DNA of 33,626 nucleotides from a virus. The position numbers and the translations under genes were made by a program. The stretch is from the IMG/VR virus record IMGVR_UViG_3300030382_004130, positions 1 to 33,626 of that record, one strand, 5' to 3'. How positions within the stretch are numbered: position 1 is the stretch's first letter; every line of letters begins with the position of its first letter. Positions 17,801 through 24,512 of the stretch are shown piece by piece. The notes beneath the pieces were generated by a model, which worked only from the letters and a program-made list of their open reading frames with translations, ran no database searches and was not told the DNA's origin.

Positions 17801-18942
17801 AATATAGGATCCCCTTTCCAAGAAGAATCATAATTTGGATTAGCACTTATTGTTACTGAATCAGTATCAACAAACCCATGCACAGCTGATGTTGTTATAG
17901 TCCATTCAACCCCGCTGCCGTTATAGTTTGCAGCAGCTGCAACGACTGTTAAATTATCTGCTATAGTTTTACTAGGCCCAGTTATAAAATCTCCTAATCT
18001 TGGTAACATGTCCGAATATCTTGCTGTGGTATTACCATCATACTCTATTTCTGTTGAAGGATATACTATTTTAAATGAAGTAGTGCTAGGCGGCGCACCA
18101 TTCACTGCACCACTATACCCATTAGACATATTTATTTCTGTTTTCTGTGTCGCAGTAGTTCTTTCAAATATTACCTTTATTCCATCTGCTACAGTTATTG
18201 CCTTGGATAAAACTAAATTATCACCATCTATTTTTATTACATATATAAAACTACTCCATTCTGGTGTAGAATCAATATAAGCATCATAAGGAGTTATAAG
18301 ATCTCCAATTTCAACACCAGTAGCGTCATCTACTATTATATTAGCAGAGTTATTAACAGCACCATCAAACCGTGCTAATACTCTGTCTATTAAATAAATA
18401 GGCTCGCAAGGAGCATATTTAGCTACAGATATGTGATCTTCAGTGATATAATGCGTAGGGACTGGTGCATTAGCTGGATTAGCTAAGGTAATGTTAATTT
18501 TTCTAGGTTGATTTAAATTATCTGTCCAAAATAATAAATCTTCAACTAAATTAACTCCAGTTATAGGGAAGGATTGATTAAAATTTAAAAAGCCACCTGT
18601 AACTAAAACTTTTTTAGTATATGGGGCAAATAAATCTAATTCATATATATAATTTTCACCACTAGTATTTCTATCTCCATTAACATTATTATAATCAGTA
18701 GCAAATAAATAAACTTTATTAGCTGCTTCATTAACATAATGTCCAATTACGGCTTCATTATTACTACCTAATAAACTAATAGATGTATTGCCTAATAAAT
18801 TTTCAAATTCCCCCACAGTTGAACCCTCTGATCTACTAATCATTAAATTAATAGCTTCTCGGTATTCTCCTGCTTGTAAAATACGAGAGTCACTATCTTG
18901 GTTCATTCTCCCTTTGAGAAAATTATTCTTTATTTCTGGCAT
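14821..18942 (-). CDS. Muzzle-like tail protein with Ig/cadherin-like C-terminus (1373 aa)
   Basis: The N-terminus (NFLKGRMNQDSDSRILQAGEY, then REAINLMISRSEGSTVGEF and LLGN) is a hallmark start of large tail tube/muzzle proteins in crAss-like and marine podoviruses, related in role to P22 gp10 and T7 gp12. Residues ~1-1000 alternate beta strands with loops, including IGNRIVYGNYIDKH and RTYQVGIILVDRYGRQSDV. From about residue 1030 the composition changes to Thr/Asn/Ser-rich beta repeats (TYTATLTNVAPTITNCSNP; later STYTIKPRLRDVDGNGLNE), resembling cadherin or Ig-like adhesion modules. The last ~150 residues hold several Cys. The protein likely forms the distal tail nozzle, and the tail extension may contact the host surface. 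The stop is 30 bases before the 469-aa partner. Start at 18942, 3 bases after the previous stop. Confidence 0.7.
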   Translation of the reverse strand: MPEIKNNFLKGRMNQDSDSRILQAGEYREAINLMISRSEGSTVGEFENLLGNTSISLLGSNNEAVIGHYVNEAANKVYLFATDYNNVNGDRNTSGENYIYELDLFAPYTKKVLVTGGFLNFNQSFPITGVNLVEDLLFWTDNLNQPRKINITLANPANAPVPTHYITEDHISVAKYAPCEPIYLIDRVLARFDGAVNNSANIIVDDATGVEIGDLITPYDAYIDSTPEWSSFIYVIKIDGDNLVLSKAITVADGIKVIFERTTATQKTEINMSNGYSGAVNGAPPSTTSFKIVYPSTEIEYDGNTTARYSDMLPRLGDFITGPSKTIADNLTVVAAAANYNGSGVEWTITTSAVHGFVDTDSVTISANPNYDSSWKGDPIFLEDKFIRFSYRFKFEDNEYSLMAPFTQPVFIPKQYSEFGGGQFPEAIDMDNAYKSTIVAWFENNIQNIILKIPMPESTAALNMTNLLITDVDILYKESDANAVKVLDTIDLINFPTGTLPFMEFYDGIHGTNTNVYYYSYDYNSSKPYKTLPSNQTVRVYDKVPVKALSQEIIGNRIVYGNYIDKHTSPAPLNFSAEIATKKPYYNNITQSPYQTLKQSRTYQVGIILVDRYGRQSDVILSAYDDVAGQQGSTIFSQYNTYSYQVNNPVIDWVGDALNVQFDTAIGTGTSQGEPGIWHATTNPLGWYSYKVVVKQQEQEYYNVYLPGWVNGLPITESKDRNQIAYSILLSDNINKVPRNLSEVGPTDKEYTSSERLYLRVNNPNINNKSSGRPYGIPQENSPWNKQYYPNALSQKVMSIATVRDMELSGIPFVVSAPEGPYGQIGTIENPSGTIKPLAIGSIPWGTSPIAQPFYNSDLDPFALKIDTVANSNAWTLTSVIPTVPGPIGATCNTVAAGSAPTNTKSMEPCLSVAETKPTFSRLELFYETSLQGKIATLNSLINAQYPGVVSLNNTSADFVESLAPAGQIGTNIVFKTGDGNSITNNSLFRNAASQAVVPKILSAYRANDINQTTDVSNLFQFVYSTNNAEYQLKSAAATYFTYTASSEANPSNDVYNITFETVYTPTNPGTDPTYTNTTTYTATLTNVAPTITNCSNPSGITIATTTIKTFTGENGTNAGNTAANKALGLVFDLDPTNAASILNGFTMTSAGVLTANQGTLVDQSTYTIKPRLRDVDGNGLNESPDCSIQFTVGTQHVPQAICYNRQGSAVAGCNQSYETFFGVSNTTSSTGTYGTIDGVVYPSNAIQFYNVRANAAAGSTTGALTQGVMYIKPELTTDTAGSVTCYFTVQYREDSNSAWTQAVDTTSAVINNITLEASQGVVGTVTKNFSVAGEYRAFTTNVTGEGCGTGTQTLDIKFSDATYSGQCSSGPL

Positions 18943-18945
18943 ACT

Positions 18946-20163
18946 TTAGTGTTTTATCCATTTAGATTTGTTACGCATTACCTGAGCAATTTCATCTAAT
19001 TTAATATTAGATAATCTTATTTTTGCATTTCTCAATGCGGCATATCTTTGTTTTTTATATTGCGGAGCAATTTGAACTGTAGCAACCCTAGTTGATAATA
19101 TACTATATAACAAATGTTGGTACATAGCTTCTTCAGCCATTTTAGGTACTTTTGTATTTTCATCATAAGCAAGGCCATCAGAAATATATTCAAGTATTAT
19201 TAATTTGTTTGCTAGATCACTAGAAAAATTAAATGTTCCTCTTTTTTCGTCTATATTAAACCATCCATTCATTTGCATATTAACAGGATCACCTCCATAT
19301 CTTTGGCCATAAAATCCACCATAAGCACCTTCACCCCACCAATCATACATATAAAGTAAAGGATTATTAGAATTTGTAGGATATAATCCAGTTATATTGT
19401 CTGGATTTGCTGCTTGCCAACGACTATTAGTTAAAGAAGTGCCGTCTACGTTATCCCCAAAATTATCTTGTACTATATCCCCTTGCGCGTCTTGTACAGG
19501 AGCTTCCCATGGGCTACTAGTTAATTGAGTAGGATAAATAGTATGCTTAACCCCATCTCCACTTATCCATGAAAGCTTAACATAGTTAACATAATCTTGT
19601 GGGATAATAACACTTAAATTAGGGCCAACAGTTAATTCTTGGGATTTAATGCTTTTTAATGTATCGTAACTAAATTCTTGTAAACCTCTTTTAGCATGAA
19701 AAATTACATCTGTTCTATTTACTCTAGGTATTAATTTATCTTGACCTACATATCCCACTATAAAGTTATTAACAATATCTTTTATAGAAATATATTCATA
19801 TCCTCCATAATTATTTTGAACTGCCCCTTCTTTTAACTGAACTTTAACATAAGTTCCTACACCTTGATTTAATCCAAGAGTTATAATACTATTTGTTTGT
19901 GCACCGTCTTGGCTAAAAGTTAATGTGTATGTAGTAATATATTCAGTCCAGTTGCTTAATCCATTAGGACTAGTATATATTCTAAAATTATTTAATGGGA
20001 AATCCGAATCAGCAGGATTCCAACTAGACCCACTACCCATAGACAATTTAGTATTAAATGTAAATGTAAAAACCTGCGTTTGTACTGATGTATAAATAAT
20101 CTGCGCACCCGCGTAATATTGTAAATTAGTTTCTCGGATTAATCCTCCGTCTGGTCTAGGCAT
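18946..20163 (-). CDS. Tail ring/adaptor protein with fibre-like N-terminal insert
   Basis: The protein has 405 residues. Residues ~20-125 look like a beta-sandwich of the T7 tail-fibre N-terminal kind: a strand pair TQVFTFTFNTKL, then NNFRIYTSPNGLSNWTEYI, TYTLTFSQDG and a final GTYVKVQLKEG. After this, residues ~130-215 contain VGYVGQDKLIPRVNRTDVIF, a helix (AKRGLQEFSYDTLKSIKSQE) and LTVGPNLSVIIPQDYVNYV, the pattern of gp4/gp11-like head-to-tail ring proteins in podoviruses. A Trp/Gly/Tyr-rich region (DWWGEGAYGGFYGQRYGG) follows, then a basic helical C-terminus (KKQRYAALRNAKIRLSNIK). It sits between the first ring gene and the muzzle gene with 3-base gaps. The head-tail connector role is inferred from position and pattern. 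Confidence 0.6.
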   Translation of the reverse strand: MPRPDGGLIRETNLQYYAGAQIIYTSVQTQVFTFTFNTKLSMGSGSSWNPADSDFPLNNFRIYTSPNGLSNWTEYITTYTLTFSQDGAQTNSIITLGLNQGVGTYVKVQLKEGAVQNNYGGYEYISIKDIVNNFIVGYVGQDKLIPRVNRTDVIFHAKRGLQEFSYDTLKSIKSQELTVGPNLSVIIPQDYVNYVKLSWISGDGVKHTIYPTQLTSSPWEAPVQDAQGDIVQDNFGDNVDGTSLTNSRWQAANPDNITGLYPTNSNNPLLYMYDWWGEGAYGGFYGQRYGGDPVNMQMNGWFNIDEKRGTFNFSSDLANKLIILEYISDGLAYDENTKVPKMAEEAMYQHLLYSILSTRVATVQIAPQYKKQRYAALRNAKIRLSNIKLDEIAQVMRNKSKWIKH

Positions 20164-20166
20164 ATC

Positions 20167-20865
20167 TTATGTTTTTGAATTTTGATCTTCTGCTTGTATT
20201 TCTGCTCCCGCTACTTGTACTATATTAGGATCATTTATTATTACCCCTGCATAAGCTAATATTCTTGTAATAACATTTGTTTGTTCTGATACATTTAACT
20301 CAAAGTTTTGAGTACTCCCTCCAGCATTAAATACAAACTGCCCTAAAGCGCCTTGAGTATAATCCCATACTATATCAGCAGGTGTCTTTAAATATGAAAA
20401 AGTAATATCTGTGGCTGTTACTATACTTGTAGGATATATGTATAAGTTGTCATTCTCATATAAATATATAGGAAAAGTTGTAGTGGGTTGAGTAAGTGGA
20501 GAAAGTAGTAATTGAGTTACTTCATTTCTTTGTGTATATTGAGTTAGTTCAGAACCTTTATAGAAAACAGTTCCTAATCTATATACATCGGTAGGTGTTA
20601 AGGTAAAAGGATTTGTACCAGCTGTAGCACCTGTTCTTTGGAAGAATTGTAAATTTTCTTCAATATTTTTTATACGGTTTGCATACTCCGTATCATTTTG
20701 TGGCATACGATACTGTTGATTTAGATCGTCTTCGTATTTCTCGAATATATTTAATTGAACCTGAGTTGCGACTTTGTTAAATTCATCAGGTGTCATATAT
20801 CCTCTCTGTTGTTGATTAAGGATTAACAAAACAGTTTTGTATACTGTATCTACGTTTATTGCCAT
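20167..20865 (-). CDS. Head-tail connector / tail tubular protein A-like
   Basis: This 232-residue protein starts with a helical section, INVDTVYKTVLLILNQQQRG followed by YMTPDEFNKVATQVQLNIFE, that I associate with a conserved ring protein of marine and Bacteroidota podoviruses. The middle turns to beta strands (IYLYENDNLYIYPTSIVTAT, DITFSYLKTPADIVW). A final helix (TRILAYAGVIINDPNIVQVA) ends in a polar tail. Size and place (first gene of the tail block, after the capsid region) match T7 gp11 or the crAss-like ring proteins. It is the first gene downstream of a strong terminator (20887-20908), so it must be transcribed by read-through or from a nearby promoter; I cannot identify one with confidence. 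Its stop is 3 bases from the next start. Confidence 0.65.
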   Translation of the reverse strand: MAINVDTVYKTVLLILNQQQRGYMTPDEFNKVATQVQLNIFEKYEDDLNQQYRMPQNDTEYANRIKNIEENLQFFQRTGATAGTNPFTLTPTDVYRLGTVFYKGSELTQYTQRNEVTQLLLSPLTQPTTTFPIYLYENDNLYIYPTSIVTATDITFSYLKTPADIVWDYTQGALGQFVFNAGGSTQNFELNVSEQTNVITRILAYAGVIINDPNIVQVAGAEIQAEDQNSKT

Positions 20866-20886
20866 TCTAGTATATTATTTATAATA

Positions 20887-20908
20887 AAAGGCGGCGTTAA
20901 CCGCCTTT
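20887..20908 (-). terminator. Intrinsic terminator after the post-capsid gene
   Basis: A perfect 8-bp stem (AAAGGCGG / CCGCCTTT) encloses a 6-base loop and, read on the minus strand, is followed by TTATTATAAAT. It is one of only two GC-rich hairpins seen in the AT-rich intergenic DNA of the window. It lies directly after the stop at 20916. Confidence 0.8.
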
Positions 20909-20915
20909 ATTTATT

Positions 20916-21686
20916 TTACTTAAGTTTTTTAGAAAGAGCTTTATACATTTCTACCCCTTCATCCGTTTTAAACCATGCAGCTAATGCTGAATATGGATTT
21001 TCATCAAATGGAACACTAAATAACTTCTTCTTAGTTGTTCCTGATTTAAAGCCTCTTTGATCTTGCGACAAATGTAGAAGACCTGCTTCTGTAGCTTTAA
21101 TACCAAAATTCCTAAGTTGGACATTATCATCTTTTGCTAATTCAATAAACAAATGTGGTTTTTCTTTAGCAAATTTAAGTAAATCTCTTTTTAGTTCTTT
21201 TGAACTTAATTGATCTACTACAGAGCCCATTTCTGTTCTCATTATTCCTTCAGCTTGATCTACTTCCATTTCTCTCGCCATAAGTAATGCATCAATTTCC
21301 CATTCAATAACACCTACTTCATCTTCTGCTTCTCTTACTGGCATTAATTCTTTGTATCTTTTATCCTTATCAGGATGATATAAAGAAAGTAATTTTTGTA
21401 AAGCTTGTTCTTGTTTAGGAACTGTTAAGGCGCCATCTCTGAAAACAATATGCTTTAAGGTAACTTCCCCTTTTTGTTCATCAACAAATGGTGAAGCTTG
21501 ATTAGTAGCAAATCTTAAGGCCCTTTGTTCTTTCTTTACTGGATCAAAATATAACAGAGGATATTTTTCTGTATGTCTTGATTTTATAGTATATGTTAAA
21601 GGGTTTTTATCTCCCCTGATAACATAAGTTCTATCTTTTATTTCCCAACTGTTTTTAGTTGAGATTTCTTTATTTTGTTTTGACAT
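20916..21686 (-). CDS. Conserved phage protein behind the capsid gene, unknown function (256 aa)
   Basis: The start is placed at the ATG at 21686 (MSKQNKEISTKNSWEIKDRT). A longer in-frame start at 21857 would overlap the capsid gene by about 107 bases and read through a terminator. N-terminal half (to ~110): beta-rich, with WEIKDRTYVIRGDKNPLTYT, YPLLYFDPVKKEQRALRFAT and FVDEQKGEVTLKHIVFRDGA. C-terminal half: charged helices (EVGVIEWEIDALLMAREMEV; SSKELKRDLLKFAKEKPHLF). It ends with VPFDENPYSALAAWFKTDEG, which looks like a compact conserved domain. I recognise the pattern as recurrent next to capsid genes of marine crAss-like phages, but know no function. Hairpin terminators flank it on both sides, so it forms its own transcription unit, suggesting dosage distinct from capsid and tail genes. 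There are no membrane segments. Confidence 0.75.
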   Translation of the reverse strand: MSKQNKEISTKNSWEIKDRTYVIRGDKNPLTYTIKSRHTEKYPLLYFDPVKKEQRALRFATNQASPFVDEQKGEVTLKHIVFRDGALTVPKQEQALQKLLSLYHPDKDKRYKELMPVREAEDEVGVIEWEIDALLMAREMEVDQAEGIMRTEMGSVVDQLSSKELKRDLLKFAKEKPHLFIELAKDDNVQLRNFGIKATEAGLLHLSQDQRGFKSGTTKKKLFSVPFDENPYSALAAWFKTDEGVEMYKALSKKLK

Positions 21687-21711
21687 AATATAATATAATT
21701 TAATAGTTAAA

Positions 21712-21738
21712 GGTATTGGGCGCCGAAGCGCCCTTACC
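21712..21738 (-). terminator. Intrinsic terminator with UUCG loop after the capsid gene
   Basis: On the minus strand the hairpin reads GGGCGC-TTCG-GCGCCC, a 6-bp GC stem with the extra-stable C(UUCG)G tetraloop. It is extended by an outer GGTA/TACC pairing and followed by TTTAACTATT. It sits 13-39 bases beyond the capsid stop, the classic place for a terminator or 3'-end stabiliser of a highly expressed capsid mRNA. Confidence 0.85.
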
Positions 21739-21750
21739 TCATAAAAATAA

Positions 21751-23232
21751 TTAAGCTGTAAATAATACGAAGTTATTTCTAGCTTGAGTACATAGACATC
21801 TTTCTGATAAGAAGTTAACCTCCATAGCATCAAGAGCAGAAGTATGTGCTCCACCAACTGAACCAGTTAGCCAAGACTTCATTCTTCTATCATCTGCTTG
21901 AGAAGCTCTATATCTTACATGTAAGAAAGGTCTCCTAATGTTTGTTCCCAGTAACTGATCGTATACTGTAGAAGTACCAGCTGGTACTAATACACCATCA
22001 ATGTTGTCACCATTAACAAAGTTAGTTGAACCACCTCTTAAAGAAGCATCGTTTAGATATTTCCAAGAAGTTTTATAGAAGTCATATGAACCTCTTCTAA
22101 AACCAGAGAAACCTAAGTTAAGCGCCATATCTTCAGAGTTTTCAAATACACCGTAAGATGTACCACCTGCTCCATAAGAGTTTTGTTGCGCTAACATGTT
22201 ATCAAATAATAACTCAGTTTTTCTGTCTAAGAAAAGCATATTTTCTTCAATAGCTCCCTGACTGTCTAATAACTGTAATACAGAATCGAAATCCTGAAGA
22301 GTTCCAGCGTATCCTGAAAGTACATTACCACCATTATTAATCGCAGCAAATAAACCTTCAGTACCAATAGATCCTGCAGTTGCTTGATTAACAAACTGTG
22401 TTAAACCAACGCCATTAAAACTAGCAGCGATTACATTAGTTGAAGCAAGTTCACCTTCAATCATTGCCATTTCTAGATAATCTTCAAATCTCATTCTAGT
22501 TTCACCTTCAGCTTTTAAATACCAAAGATAACCACTCGTACCATCTTCTCCAGCAACTTCAACCCAACCGATTTGTGCAGTATCAGATCCACTAACAGCG
22601 TATCTGTTTCTGATAATAATTGGTTTGTTACTAAAAGTTGATAATTGTGGCTCGATAGCAGGAATAGCTACTGTGCCATCTCCTGTACCACTTACACCTT
22701 TTGCAAATTCAGAACCGTAAACGAATACTTTACAGCCACCTCTTGCTACGTTAATATCATTAACTGCAGCTCTAGTATAAGGCTGTGCGTCTACAGTAGT
22801 AGCAGCAACAGCATATACAATAGCTTTTACAGTAAAGGCAGGATCCGCAGGATCCATAACCACGATAGTATCGTTTACAGCAATAACGTTTTGTACAGTA
22901 GTACCGTTTTGATTTGCAATAGTAATTCTATGACCAGTTTGAGCACCACCTGTCGCTTGAACAGTACAGTTATCATATGATATATGTAATCTGTTTTGTT
23001 CTGACCAAACTACTTGATCTGACATCATTGGCATCTCTGCACCGACCATTCTTAAGAAGCCGCCTACCGTTCTGTTTCCATAACGTTCTACCTCAGCTTC
23101 ATAAATTTCTGGTAGATATTGTTGTGAGAAGTCATTACCACCAGCGTCGTTAAAATTTAAGTAGTTAGAACTTAAAGTAACTGGCTGAGCAGTAGGTATT
23201 AGACTTCCAAATTGAGGACTTAATACACCCAT
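21751..23232 (-). CDS. Major capsid protein (HK97-fold, crAss-like size)
   Basis: The 493-residue product is the shell-forming protein. Evidence: it follows the scaffold gene, which follows portal and terminase; its length matches crAss-like capsid proteins; and it lacks signal or membrane segments. The N-terminus (FNDAGGNDFSQQYLPEIYEA) leads to a long helix-like spine region. Middle strands (KPIIIRNRYAVSGSDTAQIG) alternate with Gly/Ala-rich loops. The C-terminus (RPFLHVRYRASQADDRRMKS, LTGSVGGAHTSALDAMEVNF, ending LSERCLCTQARNNFVLFTA) matches the pattern I associate with capsid proteins of marine Bacteroidota podoviruses. An AT-rich leader overlapping the scaffold stop precedes ATG. A UUCG-loop terminator follows the stop, fitting high expression. 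There is no evident N-terminal protease domain or delta-domain; the separate scaffold likely fills that role. Confidence 0.85.
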   Translation of the reverse strand: MGVLSPQFGSLIPTAQPVTLSSNYLNFNDAGGNDFSQQYLPEIYEAEVERYGNRTVGGFLRMVGAEMPMMSDQVVWSEQNRLHISYDNCTVQATGGAQTGHRITIANQNGTTVQNVIAVNDTIVVMDPADPAFTVKAIVYAVAATTVDAQPYTRAAVNDINVARGGCKVFVYGSEFAKGVSGTGDGTVAIPAIEPQLSTFSNKPIIIRNRYAVSGSDTAQIGWVEVAGEDGTSGYLWYLKAEGETRMRFEDYLEMAMIEGELASTNVIAASFNGVGLTQFVNQATAGSIGTEGLFAAINNGGNVLSGYAGTLQDFDSVLQLLDSQGAIEENMLFLDRKTELLFDNMLAQQNSYGAGGTSYGVFENSEDMALNLGFSGFRRGSYDFYKTSWKYLNDASLRGGSTNFVNGDNIDGVLVPAGTSTVYDQLLGTNIRRPFLHVRYRASQADDRRMKSWLTGSVGGAHTSALDAMEVNFLSERCLCTQARNNFVLFTA

Positions 23233-23237
23233 AATTG

Positions 23238-23254
23238 TTTAATTTTAATTGTTA
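23238..23254 (-). promoter_or_regulatory. Shared 17-base AT leader before the capsid start
   Basis: The coding-strand sequence TAACAATTAAAATTAAA lies 5 bases before the capsid ATG and overlaps the scaffold stop. The identical 17 bases precede the gene starting at 30412, 4 bases from its ATG. No GGAGG is present, so this is likely an A-rich, SD-independent ribosome-loading leader of Bacteroidota type. Confidence 0.5.
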
Positions 23255-24480
23255 AATTTACGTTTTTTGATTTTCAATTTCGAACTATCTACTCCATCTA
23301 TAGCGCGAACTTTAAGACCTCCAATGAAAATGTCACCTTGTGTTTGGCGAACTCCAGTATCTGGATTTTTTGATCCATCAACTACAGTTTTTATTCCATC
23401 AGTTTTCCCTTGTTCGTAAAAATGATTTACTATTTTATCTATATTTTGAGCAGCGTACATAGCTTTATGATAACCTTTCGTGTCTTTAACATTACCTTCT
23501 TTATCCAAGAACCTCTCGACGAAGTTATTTAAATTAGATTGATTTTCTGCAACCGCACTGGGGTCCTTGACACCGTATCTATACTTCTTTTCTCCAACCT
23601 CGAAATCAAAACCTTTGAATTCATTAGAGAACATCTGTCTAGTGTTGTCAAGAAAATTTTTATGCTTTTGCTCAGCTATTTCTTGTTCATTGTTGTAGCG
23701 ATTAAAAAATTCCGTAGCTTTTTGTTGCTCTTGCGTTACGCCGGGCCTCAACTTGATTTCGTCGTAATATTTTTGCTTTAAGCTTTCTAAATGACTGCGT
23801 GCTTCTGCAACCGCTTCTTTTTTAGCGAGTTTCCTTTTTTTGATGTCTCGCTCTTCATCAACCTCCGCATCATAACTAAAAGTTTCTTCCATAATGAAAT
23901 CAACTTCTTCGTTATTTAGATGTGGTTTAGTATTTTTATAATATTCTTTTAATAAAACATCTTCGTTTATATCAGAATAATCTGCATTTAATCTTACATA
24001 ATCTTGAACTGTACCGCCAGTTTCTTTCATAAAGTCTACCAGTTTTTCTACATTTTCTGGTAAATCTGGAACTTGAGGTGATACTTCATCTATGATTGTT
24101 TGTGGTTCTATTGCCGACTTGTCGGTCTCTTGAATTTCTTCAATAGGCGATTCGGATTCTTGTACTTGCACGTCTTTCTCTGTATCGCTGACCCGTACTT
24201 CTCCGTCCACTCCTTTGCTATCTCCGGCTCCTTCGCCCACAGGTACCTCCTTTGTTTCTCCGATTGAAATGGCATCTTCTTGTGTTTTAGTTAAATCTAC
24301 TTTTATTGGTTCTTCAACTTTAGCATTAGCTTCTAGTGAAGTATCCACTTTAGATAAATCTACTTTAAAAGGTTTATCTGTTGTTTTAAATTTTTTAGGT
24401 TTGGATTTTATTTTCATTTCCCCACCTTCTGATTTAGCTTCTTGAGCTACCTCAGGCTTAGTTGTTTCTGTTTTTGACAT
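23245..24480 (-). CDS. Capsid scaffold protein
   Basis: This 411-residue, highly charged protein lies between portal and capsid genes, the normal place of a scaffold. Residues 1-150 are low-complexity, acidic and Lys/Glu/Thr/Val-rich (KIKSKPKKFKTTDKPFKVDL, VPVGEGAGDSKGVDGEVRVS). Residues ~140-290 are helical (LVDFMKETGGTVQDYVRLNA; DEERDIKKRKLAKKEAVAEA). The end is a small basic segment (GVDSSKLKIKKRKF), a likely capsid-binding helix as in other scaffolds. There are no enzyme motifs, so if it is removed from the prohead it would need another protease or exit intact. The stop is 12 bases before the capsid ATG. Identification rests on position and composition. Confidence 0.75.
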   Translation of the reverse strand: MSKTETTKPEVAQEAKSEGGEMKIKSKPKKFKTTDKPFKVDLSKVDTSLEANAKVEEPIKVDLTKTQEDAISIGETKEVPVGEGAGDSKGVDGEVRVSDTEKDVQVQESESPIEEIQETDKSAIEPQTIIDEVSPQVPDLPENVEKLVDFMKETGGTVQDYVRLNADYSDINEDVLLKEYYKNTKPHLNNEEVDFIMEETFSYDAEVDEERDIKKRKLAKKEAVAEARSHLESLKQKYYDEIKLRPGVTQEQQKATEFFNRYNNEQEIAEQKHKNFLDNTRQMFSNEFKGFDFEVGEKKYRYGVKDPSAVAENQSNLNNFVERFLDKEGNVKDTKGYHKAMYAAQNIDKIVNHFYEQGKTDGIKTVVDGSKNPDTGVRQTQGDIFIGGLKVRAIDGVDSSKLKIKKRKFNN

Positions 24481-24512
24481 AATATAATAATATAAAATTA
24501 ATTAATAAGTAT

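Noticed and set aside
21687-21857. Longer in-frame start (57 extra residues) for the gene ending at 20916
   Set aside because: It overlaps the capsid gene by about 107 bases, crosses the UUCG terminator, and the added residues are low-complexity Leu/Tyr-rich with no leader. The ATG at 21686 gives a sensible start.
22645-22980. Plus-strand 111-aa frame inside the capsid gene
   Set aside because: Antisense to a strongly supported gene, Ser/Tyr/Asn-rich composition typical of a shadow frame, no leader. The other plus-strand frames in the window fail for the same reasons.
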